Positions 9,461 through 18,336 of a stretch of DNA of 44,325 nucleotides are shown piece after piece. The DNA is from Oceanospirillaceae bacterium (GTDB taxonomy: Bacteria; Pseudomonadota; Gammaproteobacteria; Pseudomonadales; Balneatricaceae). A program made the translations under genes and the position numbers. Position 1 is the stretch's first letter. Every line of letters begins with the position of its first letter. The DNA lies in assembly GCA_013373085.1 (NCBI GenBank), contig JABXIM010000084.1, positions 1 through 44,325 of the forward strand. The letters are read 5' to 3'. The notes under the pieces were generated by a model, which was given only the letters and a program-made list of their open reading frames with translations, had not been told where the DNA came from and did no database searches.

Positions 9461-9579
9461 GCCGTAGGATGGGTCAAGCGTTGCAACCGCACGGTTTTCA
9501 ACCACCACCTCATCGCCCGGGCATCGCGGCCCCATCATATCGATCACATTACAGATCGATTGGTTTCGGCGGGCACGGG
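9461..9579 (-). repeat. Dispersed repeat, copy D
   Basis: Read on the minus strand it opens with AATCGATCTGTAATGTGATC, continues with a diverged middle (GCGATGCCCGG, GATGAGG) and ends in GACCCATCCTACGGC. This follows the order of copies B and C but with more substitutions. It lies in the 261-base gap between xerD and dsbC; nothing else is seen there. Confidence 0.65.
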
Positions 9580-9618
9580 TGTAGTCAGCTGGGTTTCACG
9601 GCTGCGCGATTTCCCCCC

Positions 9619-10560
9619 TCACCCCCGAGGATGGTGTTCACGGTGCAACGACTGCAGCCGCTGCTGCGCGATATGGGTATAGATCTGGGTGGTGGAAAGA
9701 TCGCTGTGACCCAGCAGCATCTGCACCACACGCAGGTCGGCGCCATGGTTGACCAGATGAGTGGCGAAGGCATGCCGCAACACGTGCGGTGACAGCGGCT
9801 TGTCTATGCCCGCTTCCAGGGCATGGCGCTTGACCCGGTGCCAGAAGGTCTGTCGTGTCATCTGCTGACCGCGCAGGCTCGGAAACAGCACTTCCGAACC
9901 CGGCGGCGCCAGCTCCGGACGTGCCTCGCGCATGTAGCGCTGCAGCCAGTCGGCGGCTTCCTCGCCCAGCGGCACCAGCCGCTCCTTGCTGCCCTTGCCA
10001 AATACCCGAATCAGACCCTGCCGCAGGTTCAACTGCCCCCGGGTCAGTTCCACCAGCTCGGAAACCCGCACACCGGTCGCATAGAGCACCTCGAGCATGG
10101 CGCGATCCCGCAGCCCCAGGGCATCGTCCAGCGGTGGCGCCGCGAGCAGACGCTCGACATCCTCTTCGGTCAGCGTTTTCGGCAGCGGACGGCCTCGGCG
10201 CGGACTGTCGATATTGAGAGTGGGATCTTCTGCCAGACGCTCCTCTCGCAGCCAGTAGCGGTAGAAGCCCCGCAGACAGGAGAGCTGCCGAGCCGTGGAA
10301 CTGGCCTTGAGTCGCTGCTGCAGACGCCAGTCGAGGTAGCGCCGCAACCAGCCACGATCAGCTTGCAACAAGACGCAGCCCTGCTCGTTCAACCAGCAGG
10401 CGTAGTGCGCCAGGTCACGTCTGTAGGATGCCAGCGTATTGCGACTCAGCCCCTTTTCAAGCCAGACGGAATCGAGATAGCGCTCGATATCCCGCTGATC
10501 CCGTTCTTCAGGCAGGCGACGTCGCAGGCGACGGTCCCCCTCAGCAATGACATCGGCCAC
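9619..10560 (-). CDS. xerD: Site-specific tyrosine recombinase XerD
   Basis: XerD with XerC resolves chromosome dimers at dif under FtsK control. The catalytic residues can all be placed: R165 (ATGVRVSEL), K189 (GKGSKER), H259 and R262 (HVLRHAFATH), H285 (LLGHSDLSTTQIYTHI) and Y294. The N-terminal SAM-like core-binding domain spans about 22-110. With 313 aa it has about 15-20 extra N-terminal residues, so translation might begin at a later codon. The position upstream of dsbC, as in Pseudomonas, argues for XerD rather than XerC or a phage integrase. Confidence 0.95.
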   Translation of the reverse strand: MADVIAEGDRRLRRRLPEERDQRDIERYLDSVWLEKGLSRNTLASYRRDLAHYACWLNEQGCVLLQADRGWLRRYLDWRLQQRLKASSTARQLSCLRGFYRYWLREERLAEDPTLNIDSPRRGRPLPKTLTEEDVERLLAAPPLDDALGLRDRAMLEVLYATGVRVSELVELTRGQLNLRQGLIRVFGKGSKERLVPLGEEAADWLQRYMREARPELAPPGSEVLFPSLRGQQMTRQTFWHRVKRHALEAGIDKPLSPHVLRHAFATHLVNHGADLRVVQMLLGHSDLSTTQIYTHIAQQRLQSLHREHHPRG

Positions 10561-10563
10561 GGA

Positions 10564-12045
10564 TCAGCGGTATACGGACAGTTCTGCAACCTTGTCGGCG
10601 GCGATCGGGAACACCGCGACGCCGCGATCCATGCGCTGCTCGACTTCCAGCGTGCCGTTGCTGACACGCACCAGGGTGCCCTCGATATTGCGGCCGAAGT
10701 AAGTACGCAGCCGGACCGGACTGCCTGAGAAGGCGTGGGCGTCCTTGACGGAGGTACGCTTGAAGGTTTTCTCCGCTTCCTTCGTCTTGACGACGATGCC
10801 GGGCATTACCTCGACGACATCCGGATCGGTGATGGTTATGGCCGGACGCTGCGGCTCGGGCTCCTGCACCTCGAGCTCCACCACCAGATCAGGCTCCGAA
10901 TCTTCGGGGACAGCAGTCGCGACATCTGCGTCGACGGCGCCACCTTCCTGCGAAGCTTCGGCGACGGAGGCTGATTCTGCGGCGGCGGACGCCGCCTGGG
11001 CAAGCGCCTCGTCATCGAGCAGCGACCAGCGGACGCCACTCAGGTCCTGACGCGCGCCATTGACCGACACGTTCAGGTTGAACAGATCGAGCAGCTGCTC
11101 CGGCGACGTCAGCGTACCCATCGACTCGGGCCCGAACCCTGGCGGCGGTGCAGCGGTGATCTGCATGATGGCGCGCGGCCGCTGCATATCCGCATAGGCA
11201 CTGACAAGGTCATCGGGGATCGACCAGCCAAGGCGTTTCAGCTCGGCCCGGAGCAATGCGCTGTGATGCTGTGGATAATCATCCGGCGCCAGGCCGGCCT
11301 GCTTGGCGCAATAGCTGTTGCGGCGCGGGTTGTAGCCGAGATCGCTGTAATCGAAGGTGATGCGCTGGAGCGTGGGTTGCGCCGTTGCCAGCGCCTGCGT
11401 CGAGAGCTCCCCGGTTCCGGTCGACAGGTCGACCGTCACGCCGGTTTGCGCCATGCCATCGACCGTCACATCGCTACGAACACGCAGCGTCTGGGGCCGC
11501 GGCATAAAGTCCAGCGCCAGCTCAATGTCCATTTTCAGACGCTGATAGCCCATTGCTCGGGTTGCGGCCAGATCGAAACGCTGCACGTCTCCGCAGCCGA
11601 GCGCCTCGAAGCTGGTAGCTGTCTGGGCCGGCATGCCGCTCTGCGCCTCCAGCGAATTGGCCAGCTGCTCCCAGCGGGTCAGGTAATCAGACCCGAGCTC
11701 GAGCTGAAGCCCCTTGATCTCGAGTGACAGGTGCTCGGGCCAGGCTTCCTGACGCAGCGTTTTCTCTGCATTGAGATAGAAAAGCGGGTCCGGTGCATGG
11801 AGCAGCACCGACTCGATCGCAATCGCATCATTGCTGCCGGCCGGAACCAACTGCGCACCACTGATACCGGCGCTGCCATCGAGCCCCGCGACAACCCGGT
11901 TGTAGCTGAGCCGGGCGAAGGGCGCCATCGATTCGGCAAGACGGTCGACGTTGGTTTTGACCTGATACCAGTAATACCCGTAGGCCCCTCCCGCCACGGC
12001 TACCGGCACCAGCAGTACACCCAGCCCTTTGACCAGCTTCCCCAT
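10564..12045 (-). CDS. Uncharacterised membrane-anchored periplasmic protein upstream of xerD
   Basis: I do not recognise this 493-aa protein. An N-terminal hydrophobic helix (about residues 5-25, VLLVPVAVAGGAYGYYWY) without a lipobox should anchor it in the inner membrane. The bulk looks like mixed beta structure (about 30-340). An Ala/Glu/Val-rich low-complexity linker (about 345-400) leads to a compact C-terminal domain ending in VAVFPIAADKVAELSVYR. That last part (LRTYFGRNIEGTLVRVSNGTL) resembles a small barrel. Two or three cysteines occur in the body. It is three bases upstream of xerD and likely shares its transcript. Coding quality and ribosome-binding site (AGGAGCTG before ATG) are good. 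Confidence 0.85.
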   Translation of the reverse strand: MGKLVKGLGVLLVPVAVAGGAYGYYWYQVKTNVDRLAESMAPFARLSYNRVVAGLDGSAGISGAQLVPAGSNDAIAIESVLLHAPDPLFYLNAEKTLRQEAWPEHLSLEIKGLQLELGSDYLTRWEQLANSLEAQSGMPAQTATSFEALGCGDVQRFDLAATRAMGYQRLKMDIELALDFMPRPQTLRVRSDVTVDGMAQTGVTVDLSTGTGELSTQALATAQPTLQRITFDYSDLGYNPRRNSYCAKQAGLAPDDYPQHHSALLRAELKRLGWSIPDDLVSAYADMQRPRAIMQITAAPPPGFGPESMGTLTSPEQLLDLFNLNVSVNGARQDLSGVRWSLLDDEALAQAASAAAESASVAEASQEGGAVDADVATAVPEDSEPDLVVELEVQEPEPQRPAITITDPDVVEVMPGIVVKTKEAEKTFKRTSVKDAHAFSGSPVRLRTYFGRNIEGTLVRVSNGTLEVEQRMDRGVAVFPIAADKVAELSVYR

Positions 12046-12091
12046 CTATACAGCTCCTTGTGTCCTAACGGTACCGGCTTACTGAATTTGT

Positions 12092-12120
12092 ATTCTAGGA
12101 CTGTTGCCAAAAAATGGCTA
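12092..12120 (-). promoter_or_regulatory. Candidate sigma-70 promoter for the anchored protein-xerD transcript
   Basis: On the minus strand TAGCCA and TAGAAT are separated by 17 bases, about 45 bases before the ATG. Each hexamer matches consensus at four or five of six positions. Confidence 0.4.
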
Positions 12121-12218
12121 TCGGTCTGTCAACTCTACTGAACAGCAGTTGACCGCATCCGGGAGGAAATAGAGGAAGAATGGCGTGCGCACCGGCGTGA
12201 GGCGAGGCCTCCACAACG

Positions 12219-12248
12219 AAAAAAGGCGACCCGAAGGTCGCCTTTTTA
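12219..12248 (-). terminator. Rho-independent terminator after rplS
   Basis: The stem AAAAAGGCGACC pairs perfectly with GGTCGCCTTTTT around a TTCG loop on the minus strand, giving a C(UUCG)G tetraloop followed by T-rich sequence. It ends the rpsP-rimM-trmD-rplS transcript, 16 bases after the stop codon. The A-run on the other side may make it work both ways. Confidence 0.92.
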
Positions 12249-12263
12249 AGGATTCGCCGAAAC

Positions 12264-12620
12264 TCAGCCCAGCTTTTCCTTGATACGTGCAGACTTGCCG
12301 CTACGCTCGCGCAGGTAGTACAGCTTGGCCTGACGAACGTCGCCGCGACGCTTGACGTCGATGCTGTCAACGGTCGGGCTGAAAGTCTGGAAGGTACGCT
12401 CAACGCCCACGCCGTGGGAGATCTTGCGCACGGTGAAAGCGGAGTTCAGGCCGCGGTTACGCTTGCCGATAACAACGCCTTCGAACGCCTGCAGGCGGGT
12501 ACGGGTGCCTTCAGTGACCTTGACCTGAACGACAACGGTGTCACCCGGGCCGAATTCAGGTACCTGCTTACCCATCTGCTCAGCTTCGATCTGCTGAATG
12601 ATAGAGTTTTTGCTGCTCAT
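12264..12620 (-). CDS. rplS: 50S ribosomal protein L19
   Basis: L19 sits at the 30S-50S interface of the ribosome. The 118-aa sequence carries the family strings [26 protein letters not shown] and [13 protein letters not shown], and ends [20 protein letters not shown]. The start is preceded by a strong AGGAGC. It is the last gene of the classical rpsP-rimM-trmD-rplS operon, 22 bases after trmD, and is followed by a strong terminator. Confidence 0.99.
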   Translation of the reverse strand: MSSKNSIIQQIEAEQMGKQVPEFGPGDTVVVQVKVTEGTRTRLQAFEGVVIGKRNRGLNSAFTVRKISHGVGVERTFQTFSPTVDSIDVKRRGDVRQAKLYYLRERSGKSARIKEKLG

Positions 12621-12642
12621 CGCTCGCTCCTAGAGAGAGTAT

Positions 12643-13392
12643 TCAACCGTCCGACCCCCGGGTCTCGCGGATGTATTCGTTTAACAACGTCTGCTGCTCG
12701 CGATCCAGTTCGAGGCCTTCCAGCAGGTCCGGACGTCGTTGCCAGGTCCGTCCCAGTTGCTGTTTCAGGCGCCAGCGCCTGATCTCCTCGTGATTGCCGC
12801 CCAGCAGCACCTCGGGTACTTGCATTCCGTCAAACTGTTCCGGCCGGGTGTAATGCGGACAGTCCAGCAACCCCTCGCTGAAGGAGTCCTCGGCCGCCGA
12901 ATCCTGATGCCCCAGCACACCGGGTACCAGTCGGGACACCGCATCGATCAGAGTCATGGCGGGCAATTCGCCCCCGCTCAGGACGAAATCCCCAAGCGAC
13001 CACTCCTCGTCGATCTCCGTTTCCAGCAACCGCTCGTCGATACCTTCATAACGACCGGCTACCAGTATCAGCTTGTGCCTTGAGGCCAGTTCACGCACGC
13101 CGGCATGATCGAGCTTGCGCCCCTGGGGCGACAGGTAAATCACCTTCGCGCCCTCACCCAGCGCTTCCCGGGCCGCACCTATGGCGTCCCGTAGCGGCTG
13201 GACCTTCATCAGCATGCCGGGGCCGCCCCCGTATGGGCGATCGTCGACGGTACGGTGCTTGTCGTGGGTAAAATCCCGCGGATTCCAGCACTCGACCTCG
13301 ACCAGCCCGTTGCGTACGGCCCGCCCGGTGACGCCGTAAGCCGTGACGGCCTCGAACATCTCCGGGAACAGGGTGACCACACCAAACCTCAC
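12643..13392 (-). CDS. trmD: tRNA (guanine-N1-)-methyltransferase TrmD
   Basis: TrmD methylates G37 of tRNAs next to the anticodon to prevent frameshifting, using SAM bound in a trefoil knot. Motifs seen: [13 protein letters not shown] at the N-terminus, [30 protein letters not shown] and [11 protein letters not shown], the last forming the knot. The 249-aa length is typical. Translation starts at GTG, three bases after the rimM stop, with GGAG about nine bases upstream, so it is coupled to rimM. Confidence 0.98.
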   Translation of the reverse strand: MRFGVVTLFPEMFEAVTAYGVTGRAVRNGLVEVECWNPRDFTHDKHRTVDDRPYGGGPGMLMKVQPLRDAIGAAREALGEGAKVIYLSPQGRKLDHAGVRELASRHKLILVAGRYEGIDERLLETEIDEEWSLGDFVLSGGELPAMTLIDAVSRLVPGVLGHQDSAAEDSFSEGLLDCPHYTRPEQFDGMQVPEVLLGGNHEEIRRWRLKQQLGRTWQRRPDLLEGLELDREQQTLLNEYIRETRGSDG

Positions 13393-13395
13393 GGC

Positions 13396-13911
13396 TCAGA
13401 ACTCCGGATCCCAGTCGACCCGAATGCAACCCTTTTCCAAGTCAATTTCCTTGATCACCTGTTCCGGCAGGTAAGGAATCAGTCGCTCGCGGCGATCGAT
13501 ACTCTCTGCCGTACCTCGGATCACCAACACATCGTTGGCGCCGGTTTCCATCAGGTGATCCACCCGTCCGAGCAGTTCACCGGACAGGGTGTATACCAAC
13601 AGCTGCTCCAGCTGGCTCCAGTAGTACTCGCCCTCCTCCAGCTCGGGGAGAGCGCTTTCGTCGACCGCGATCTCGGCACCGCAGTAAAGCCGTGCCACTT
13701 CCCGGTCGTCGACACCGGCCAACTTGGCGACCAGGCCTTTGCCATGGACCTTGCCGCTCTCGACCTCGATGGGTTTCCACACACCGCCGATCTTGAGCTG
13801 CCATGGCGAGTACTCGAGGATGTTTTCCATGGGCTCGGTGCTCGAATGCACCTTGACCCAACCCCGGACACCATACACCGACGTAATCTTACCCAGTGTT
13901 ACCAGAGACAT
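13396..13911 (-). CDS. rimM: Ribosome maturation factor RimM
   Basis: RimM binds S19 and assists 30S head assembly. The N-terminal domain begins VTLGKITSVYGVRGWVKVHS and the C-terminal PRC-barrel contains YYWSQLEQLLVYT and DVLVIRG, ending in IPYLPEQVIKEIDLEKGCIRVDW. At 171 aa it is normal. It begins 21 bases after rpsP and leads straight into trmD. Confidence 0.98.
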   Translation of the reverse strand: MSLVTLGKITSVYGVRGWVKVHSSTEPMENILEYSPWQLKIGGVWKPIEVESGKVHGKGLVAKLAGVDDREVARLYCGAEIAVDESALPELEEGEYYWSQLEQLLVYTLSGELLGRVDHLMETGANDVLVIRGTAESIDRRERLIPYLPEQVIKEIDLEKGCIRVDWDPEF

Positions 13912-13932
13912 CCTGAATCCCGGCCCGTCGAA

Positions 13933-14181
13933 TTAAGAGGCCTTGCGGGCTTCTTTAACCAGCTGTGCAACGCGCTCGGACAGGCTAGCACCGCGCTCCT
14001 GCCAGTACTCGACTCGCTCCAGGTTGACGCGCAGACGCTCTTCCTGACCGCGAGCGACCGGGTTGAAGAAACCGACGCGCTCAATAAAGCGACCATCACG
14101 CGCATTGCGAGAGTCAGCGACGGTAAGGTGGTAGAAGGGGCGCTTTTTGGAGCCGCCACGTGCCAGACGAATTGTTACCAT
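13933..14181 (-). CDS. rpsP: 30S ribosomal protein S16
   Basis: The 82-aa protein begins [19 protein letters not shown], the standard S16 start, and includes [12 protein letters not shown]. An open frame extends 24 codons further upstream, but the conserved N-terminus and an AAGGGA ribosome-binding site about ten bases before this ATG decide the start. It is the first gene of the rpsP-rimM-trmD-rplS operon. Confidence 0.98.
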   Translation of the reverse strand: MVTIRLARGGSKKRPFYHLTVADSRNARDGRFIERVGFFNPVARGQEERLRVNLERVEYWQERGASLSERVAQLVKEARKAS

Positions 14182-14263
14182 GTGAATGGTCCCTTTATCT
14201 TCGCGAGTTTTGAGATCGCCCGCGGTTTTGGATTCCGGTCCACTTCGCAGCATTCGCTGCCAG

Positions 14264-14310
14264 GCAGATACCGGGCCTATAAAAATCAGGGCGGAGATTT
14301 TACGTCAAAC
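14264..14310 (-). promoter_or_regulatory. Weak candidate promoter for the rpsP operon
   Basis: On the minus strand TTGACG lies in the loop of the hairpin that follows ffh. A T/A-rich stretch (TTTTTATAG) comes 17-20 bases later. No crisp -10 is present, so the assignment is tentative; the operon must start somewhere between ffh and rpsP. Confidence 0.3.
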
Positions 14311-14318
14311 CTCCGCCC
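14280..14318 (-). terminator. Probable terminator after ffh
   Basis: Arms GGGCGGAG and CTCCGCCC form an 8-bp GC stem with a 14-base loop, followed on the minus strand by TGATTTTTAT. It lies about 55 bases after the ffh stop codon. Confidence 0.6.
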
Positions 14319-14373
14319 GACAAAAGCGTTTTCTGGATATTTTTTAGGCAGCTTTCACCACCGCCTCCAGCGG

Positions 14374-15753
14374 TCACATCGGGAAGCCGCCCCCGCCACC
14401 CATGCCCGGCGGCAGCATACCCTTCATGCCGCGCATCATCTTGGCCATGCCGCCCTTGGCTGACATTTTCTTCATCATCTTGGACATCTGCTTGTGCTGC
14501 TTCAGCAGACGGTTGACGTCCTGGATCTGAGTACCGGAACCCAGCGCGATACGACGTTTGCGCGAGCCGGAAATAATGTCCGGATTGCGACGTTCGCCCG
14601 GCGTCATCGAGTTGATGATCGCCTCCATCTGATGAACGCCTTTTTCGGCCTTGGCGGCATCGGCCATCTGCGCCATCTGGCCCATGCCCGGCATCTTGTC
14701 GAGCAGCCCCATCATGCCGCCCATGTTCTTCATCTGCTGGATCTGCTCGCGGAAGTCCTCGAGGTCGAAACCCTTGCCTTTCTTCAGCTTCTTGGCGAAT
14801 TTTTCCGCCTTGTCCTTGTCGAGCTTGCGCTCCGCCTCCTCGATCAGCGACAGCACGTCGCCCATGCCGAGGATACGCGAGGCCACGCGATCCGGATGGA
14901 ACGGCTCGAGGGCGTCGATCTTCTCGCCGACACCGATGAACTTGATCGGCTTGCCGGTGATATGGCGCACCGACAGCGCAGCACCGCCGCGGGCATCGCC
15001 ATCGGTCTTGGTCAGGATCACACCGGTCAGCGGCAGCGCCTCGCCAAAGGCGCGGGCGGTATTGGCGGCGTCCTGGCCGGTCATGGCATCGACCACGAAC
15101 AGGGTCTCGACAGGATTGACGGCTGCGTGCAGGCGCTTGATCTCATCCATCATGTCGCTATCGATATGCAGACGACCGGCGGTATCGACGAGGACCACGT
15201 CATGATGCTGGATACGGGCGTGACCGATGGCGCCATTGGCAATATCGACCGGATCCTGGTCGGCGCTGGACGGGAAGAAGTCCACGCCGACCTCGCCAGC
15301 CAGGGCTTCGAGCTGGCGGATTGCGGCCGGTCGATAGATGTCGGCCGACACCACCAGCACCTTTTTCTTCTCGCGCTCCTTGAGGTTGCGCGCCAGCTTG
15401 GCCACGGAGGTAGTCTTACCTGCACCCTGCAGGCCCGCCATCAGCACAACGGCCGGCGGCTTGGCGGCCAGGTTCAGCTTCTCGTTCGCCTCCCCCATGA
15501 CCTTGACCAGCTCTTCCTGGACGATCTTGACGAACACCTGCCCCGGCGTCAGGCTCTTGCTGACTTCCTGGCCGACGGCCCGCTCCTTGACGCCGGCGAC
15601 GAACTCCTTGACGACCGGCAGCGCGACGTCCGCCTCGAGCAGCGCCATGCGCACTTCGCGCAGCGTGTCCTTGATGTTGTCTTCGGTGAGTTTCGCCTGG
15701 CCGGTGACGGCCTTGAGCGTTTTCGTGAGCCTTTCTGTCAGATTCTCGAACAT
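14374..15753 (-). CDS. ffh: Signal recognition particle protein Ffh
   Basis: Ffh binds signal sequences and 4.5S RNA and targets membrane proteins with FtsY. The N domain starts MFENLTERLTKTLKAVTGQ. The NG GTPase has GLQGAGKTT (107-115), the DTAGR loop (190-194), TKTDGDARGG and GVGEK. The C-terminal M domain is methionine-rich with the RNA-binding RKRRIALGSGT segment, ending in a glycine-rich GGGGGFPM tail. Length 459 aa. The frame is open 46 codons further upstream, but the conserved start and an AGAGG about nine bases before this ATG settle it. Confidence 0.98.
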   Translation of the reverse strand: MFENLTERLTKTLKAVTGQAKLTEDNIKDTLREVRMALLEADVALPVVKEFVAGVKERAVGQEVSKSLTPGQVFVKIVQEELVKVMGEANEKLNLAAKPPAVVLMAGLQGAGKTTSVAKLARNLKEREKKKVLVVSADIYRPAAIRQLEALAGEVGVDFFPSSADQDPVDIANGAIGHARIQHHDVVLVDTAGRLHIDSDMMDEIKRLHAAVNPVETLFVVDAMTGQDAANTARAFGEALPLTGVILTKTDGDARGGAALSVRHITGKPIKFIGVGEKIDALEPFHPDRVASRILGMGDVLSLIEEAERKLDKDKAEKFAKKLKKGKGFDLEDFREQIQQMKNMGGMMGLLDKMPGMGQMAQMADAAKAEKGVHQMEAIINSMTPGERRNPDIISGSRKRRIALGSGTQIQDVNRLLKQHKQMSKMMKKMSAKGGMAKMMRGMKGMLPPGMGGGGGFPM

Positions 15754-16069
15754 ATTCTGCCTCTGTATCTCTACGCCGGCGATGGGCGGGCGGCGACTTG
15801 CCCGGGTCGAATCGGTCAGATCCGGTAACCGGCGCCGCAAAGGTCCGGCATTATACAGGAGCGCTCTGCCGCGGGGCACCTCATATTTCACCCCTGCCCA
15901 AATTGTGACAAACTAGGCCGGCTTTTTTGTCTGGCCGGATCGGCGAGCGGCGACGTCTTGCCTTTCAATCAGTTAACATCATCTTCTTTCAGCCTAAGCA
16001 CGAAACACCACCCAGGTCTGAACCCCTCATGACATACGCGGGCTGGCGCCTTTCCATGGAGGACCCCGG
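15754..16069. other. Divergent promoter region between ffh and ypjD
   Basis: The 316 bases hold the ffh leader and promoter on the minus strand and the leader of ypjD on the plus strand. A perfect GGAGG lies about ten bases before the ypjD ATG. No separate gene, repeat or RNA was recognised; the part from 15905 to 16000 is unremarkable. Confidence 0.6.
15850..15879 (-). promoter_or_regulatory. Promoter of ffh
   Basis: A perfect TATAAT on the minus strand lies about 97 bases before the ffh ATG. Upstream at 18-base spacing is only a weak -35 (GTGCCC). The AT-poor surroundings make the -10 stand out. Confidence 0.55.
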
Positions 16070-16864
16070 ATGCTGCCGACATCAATTCTAGTTGCCGCGC
16101 TCTGCTATCTGGCAGCGACTGCGCTGCAGTGGCGGGTTCTCAAGGGCCTCGCCAGGCCGTCGCGCAACCTGATCCGCGGCCTCGGGCTCGCAGGCCTTGT
16201 CGCCCACAGCGTCGCGGTCGCCCAGGTCATGAACCAGCCCGACGGCCTGAATCTCGGCTTTTTCAGCGTCGGTTGCCAGGTCGCCTGGCTGCTATCGGCG
16301 CTGGTGCTGCTCAGCAGCTGCCGCCAGCAGATCGACAACCTCTTCGTCGGCGTCTTCCCGCTGGCCGCCATCGCCGTGCTCACCGCCAGCCTCGATCCCG
16401 ATACCAGCCTGCACCGCAGCTATGGGGCGGGCCTGATCGTGCACATCCTGCTGTCGATCCTCGCCTACAGTATTTTCACCCTGGCGACAATTCAGGCGAT
16501 ACTGCTGTGGCGTCAGAATACGGCGCTGAAACAACACCATACCCGTGGGCTGGTCGCCAGCCTGCCGCCGCTGCAGACGATGGAGCGCCTGCTGTTCGAA
16601 ATGCTCTGGACCGGCTTCATCCTGTTGTCGGCCTCGCTGCTCAGTGGCTTCCTGTTCGTCGAAAACCTCTTCGCCCAGCACCTGGTTCACAAAACCACGC
16701 TGTCGATCCTCGCCTGGCTGGTGTACGGCATCCTGCTGGCCGGCCACGCCCTGCTGGGCTGGCGCAGTACCCGGGCAGTGCGCTGGACCATCGGCGGCTT
16801 CGTCATGCTGATGCTGGCGTTCTTCGGCACCAAACTGGTGATCGAGTTTCTCGTCACACCCTGA
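16070..16864 (+). CDS. ypjD: YpjD/CcsA-like integral membrane protein
   Basis: This 264-aa protein has about eight membrane helices. It carries the CcsA/CcmF-like cytochrome-assembly fold with histidines typical of the family, in HSVAVAQ near residue 46, HILLSILAYSIF near 126 and HKTTLSILAW near 208. Such proteins next to ffh in Pseudomonas are annotated as inner-membrane or cytochrome c assembly proteins. The true role is unsettled and no other cytochrome c maturation gene is near. Divergent from ffh and same-strand with the CorC-type gene downstream. Start backed by GGAGG. Confidence 0.88.
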   Translation: MLPTSILVAALCYLAATALQWRVLKGLARPSRNLIRGLGLAGLVAHSVAVAQVMNQPDGLNLGFFSVGCQVAWLLSALVLLSSCRQQIDNLFVGVFPLAAIAVLTASLDPDTSLHRSYGAGLIVHILLSILAYSIFTLATIQAILLWRQNTALKQHHTRGLVASLPPLQTMERLLFEMLWTGFILLSASLLSGFLFVENLFAQHLVHKTTLSILAWLVYGILLAGHALLGWRSTRAVRWTIGGFVMLMLAFFGTKLVIEFLVTP

Positions 16865-16942
16865 GTTTGCCCCGTAACGGCCGCGACAACGTCAGCAAAA
16901 TCAGCGAATTCGGCGCTAAAGGGGCAATTGCCGGCACAGTCC

Positions 16943-16971
16943 TTGACAGCCCCGGGAACCGGCCAGACAAT
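16943..16971 (+). promoter_or_regulatory. Promoter of the CorC/HlyC-type gene
   Basis: A consensus TTGACA is followed after exactly 17 bases by GACAAT (four of six). The predicted start of transcription is about 30 bases before the TTG initiation codon. Confidence 0.6.
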
Positions 16972-17006
16972 GGACCTCCACTTGGTAATCCTAAGGTCCG
17001 CCAGTC

Positions 17007-18293
17007 TTGGAAGACGCATCGATAAGTGCCCTGATCGGGATCCTCATCTTCCTTATCTTCTGTTCCGCATTTTTCTCCAGCTCCGAAACCGGCATGATGT
17101 CCCTGAACCGGTACCGGCTGCGTCATCTGGTGAAGAACAAGCATCGCGGTGCCCGCAAGGCAAGCCATCTGCTGGAGCGGCCGGACCGCCTTATCGGCGT
17201 TATCCTGATCGGCAACAACTTCGTCAACATCCTCGCGTCCGCCATCGCCACCGTCATCGCGGTGCGGCTCTGGGGCGACGCCGGCATCGCCATCGCCACC
17301 GCTGGCCTGACGCTGATTATCCTGATTTTCGCCGAAGTCTCCCCCAAGACGGTGGCGGCGATGTTCCCGGAGCGCATCGCCTTTCCCGCATCCTATATCC
17401 TGCTGCCGTTGCTGAAGCTGATCTATCCGCTGGTCTGGATCGTCAACGGTATCACCAACGGGCTGCTGCGTATGTTCGGCATCCGCAACAGCACCGGCAA
17501 CAACCATCACCTGAGCACCGAGGAGCTGCGCACTCTGGTGCACGAGGCCGGCGCACTGCTGCCGCAGTCCAACCAGTCGATGCTGCTCGGCGTACTGGAA
17601 CTGAGCGAAGTCACGGTCAACGACATCATGATCCCGCGCAACGAGGTCGAGGGGATCGACCTGGATCACGATCTCGACCAGTTGCTCGAACAGCTGTCAC
17701 GTACCAGCCACACCCGCCTGCCGGTCTATCACGGCGACATCAACAAGGTGGTGGGCATCCTGCACATGCGCAACCTGGCCCAACTGATCCAGCAGGGCAA
17801 GGTCACCAAGGCCGCCATCCTGCAGGTGGTGCGCGAAGCCTACTTCGTGCCCGAAAGCACGCCGCTGCAGACCCAGCTGCTGAATTTCCAGAAGGAAAGC
17901 CGCCGCATCGGCCTGGTGGTCGACGAGTACGGCGACATCCAGGGCGTGGTGACACTGGAGGACATTCTCGAGGAGATCGTCGGCGAGCTGTCGTCGACCA
18001 ACAAGGCCAGCAACCAAGAGATTCACCCGCAGGAAGACGGCAGCTACTTCATCGAAGGCACCGCCTACATCCGCGAGATCAACAAGAACCTCAACTGGGA
18101 CCTGCCCACCGACGGCCCCAAGACGCTCAACGGCCTGATCACCGAGCACCTGGAGTCGATCCCGGACGCCAACGTCTGCCTTGATCTCAACGGCTACCGC
18201 ATCGAAACGCTGCAGATCAGCGACAACCTGATCAAGACCGTACGGGTGGTACGCAATATCCAGAGCATCGGCGATCAGGACGAGGAGAGCTGA
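17007..18293 (+). CDS. CorC/HlyC family protein (CNNM-CBS-CBS-CorC_HlyC)
   Basis: The 428-aa protein begins with a CNNM (DUF21) membrane domain: ILIFLIFCSAFFSSSETGMM, then three more helices to about residue 155. A CBS pair follows (about 195-330, with MIPRNEVEGIDLD and RIGLVVDEYGDIQGVVTLED) and then a C-terminal FAD-like CorC_HlyC domain (about 345-420). Relatives are linked to magnesium/cobalt resistance and cation export; the substrate here is not shown. It corresponds in position to the Pseudomonas gene after ypjD. The start is TTG with AAGG upstream, since no ATG precedes the conserved helix. Confidence 0.93.
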   Translation: MEDASISALIGILIFLIFCSAFFSSSETGMMSLNRYRLRHLVKNKHRGARKASHLLERPDRLIGVILIGNNFVNILASAIATVIAVRLWGDAGIAIATAGLTLIILIFAEVSPKTVAAMFPERIAFPASYILLPLLKLIYPLVWIVNGITNGLLRMFGIRNSTGNNHHLSTEELRTLVHEAGALLPQSNQSMLLGVLELSEVTVNDIMIPRNEVEGIDLDHDLDQLLEQLSRTSHTRLPVYHGDINKVVGILHMRNLAQLIQQGKVTKAAILQVVREAYFVPESTPLQTQLLNFQKESRRIGLVVDEYGDIQGVVTLEDILEEIVGELSSTNKASNQEIHPQEDGSYFIEGTAYIREINKNLNWDLPTDGPKTLNGLITEHLESIPDANVCLDLNGYRIETLQISDNLIKTVRVVRNIQSIGDQDEES

Positions 18294-18336
18294 TTACAGG
18301 AGACGGGAGACGGGGCCTACCCGCTTACCCTCTGCC

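Noticed and set aside
9619-10560. Phage or island integrase
   Set aside because: All features and the dsbC/hom neighbourhood fit XerD.
16866-16927. Terminator after ypjD from TTGCCCC and GGGGCAA
   Set aside because: Arms are only seven bases with a loop of almost 50 and no T-run.
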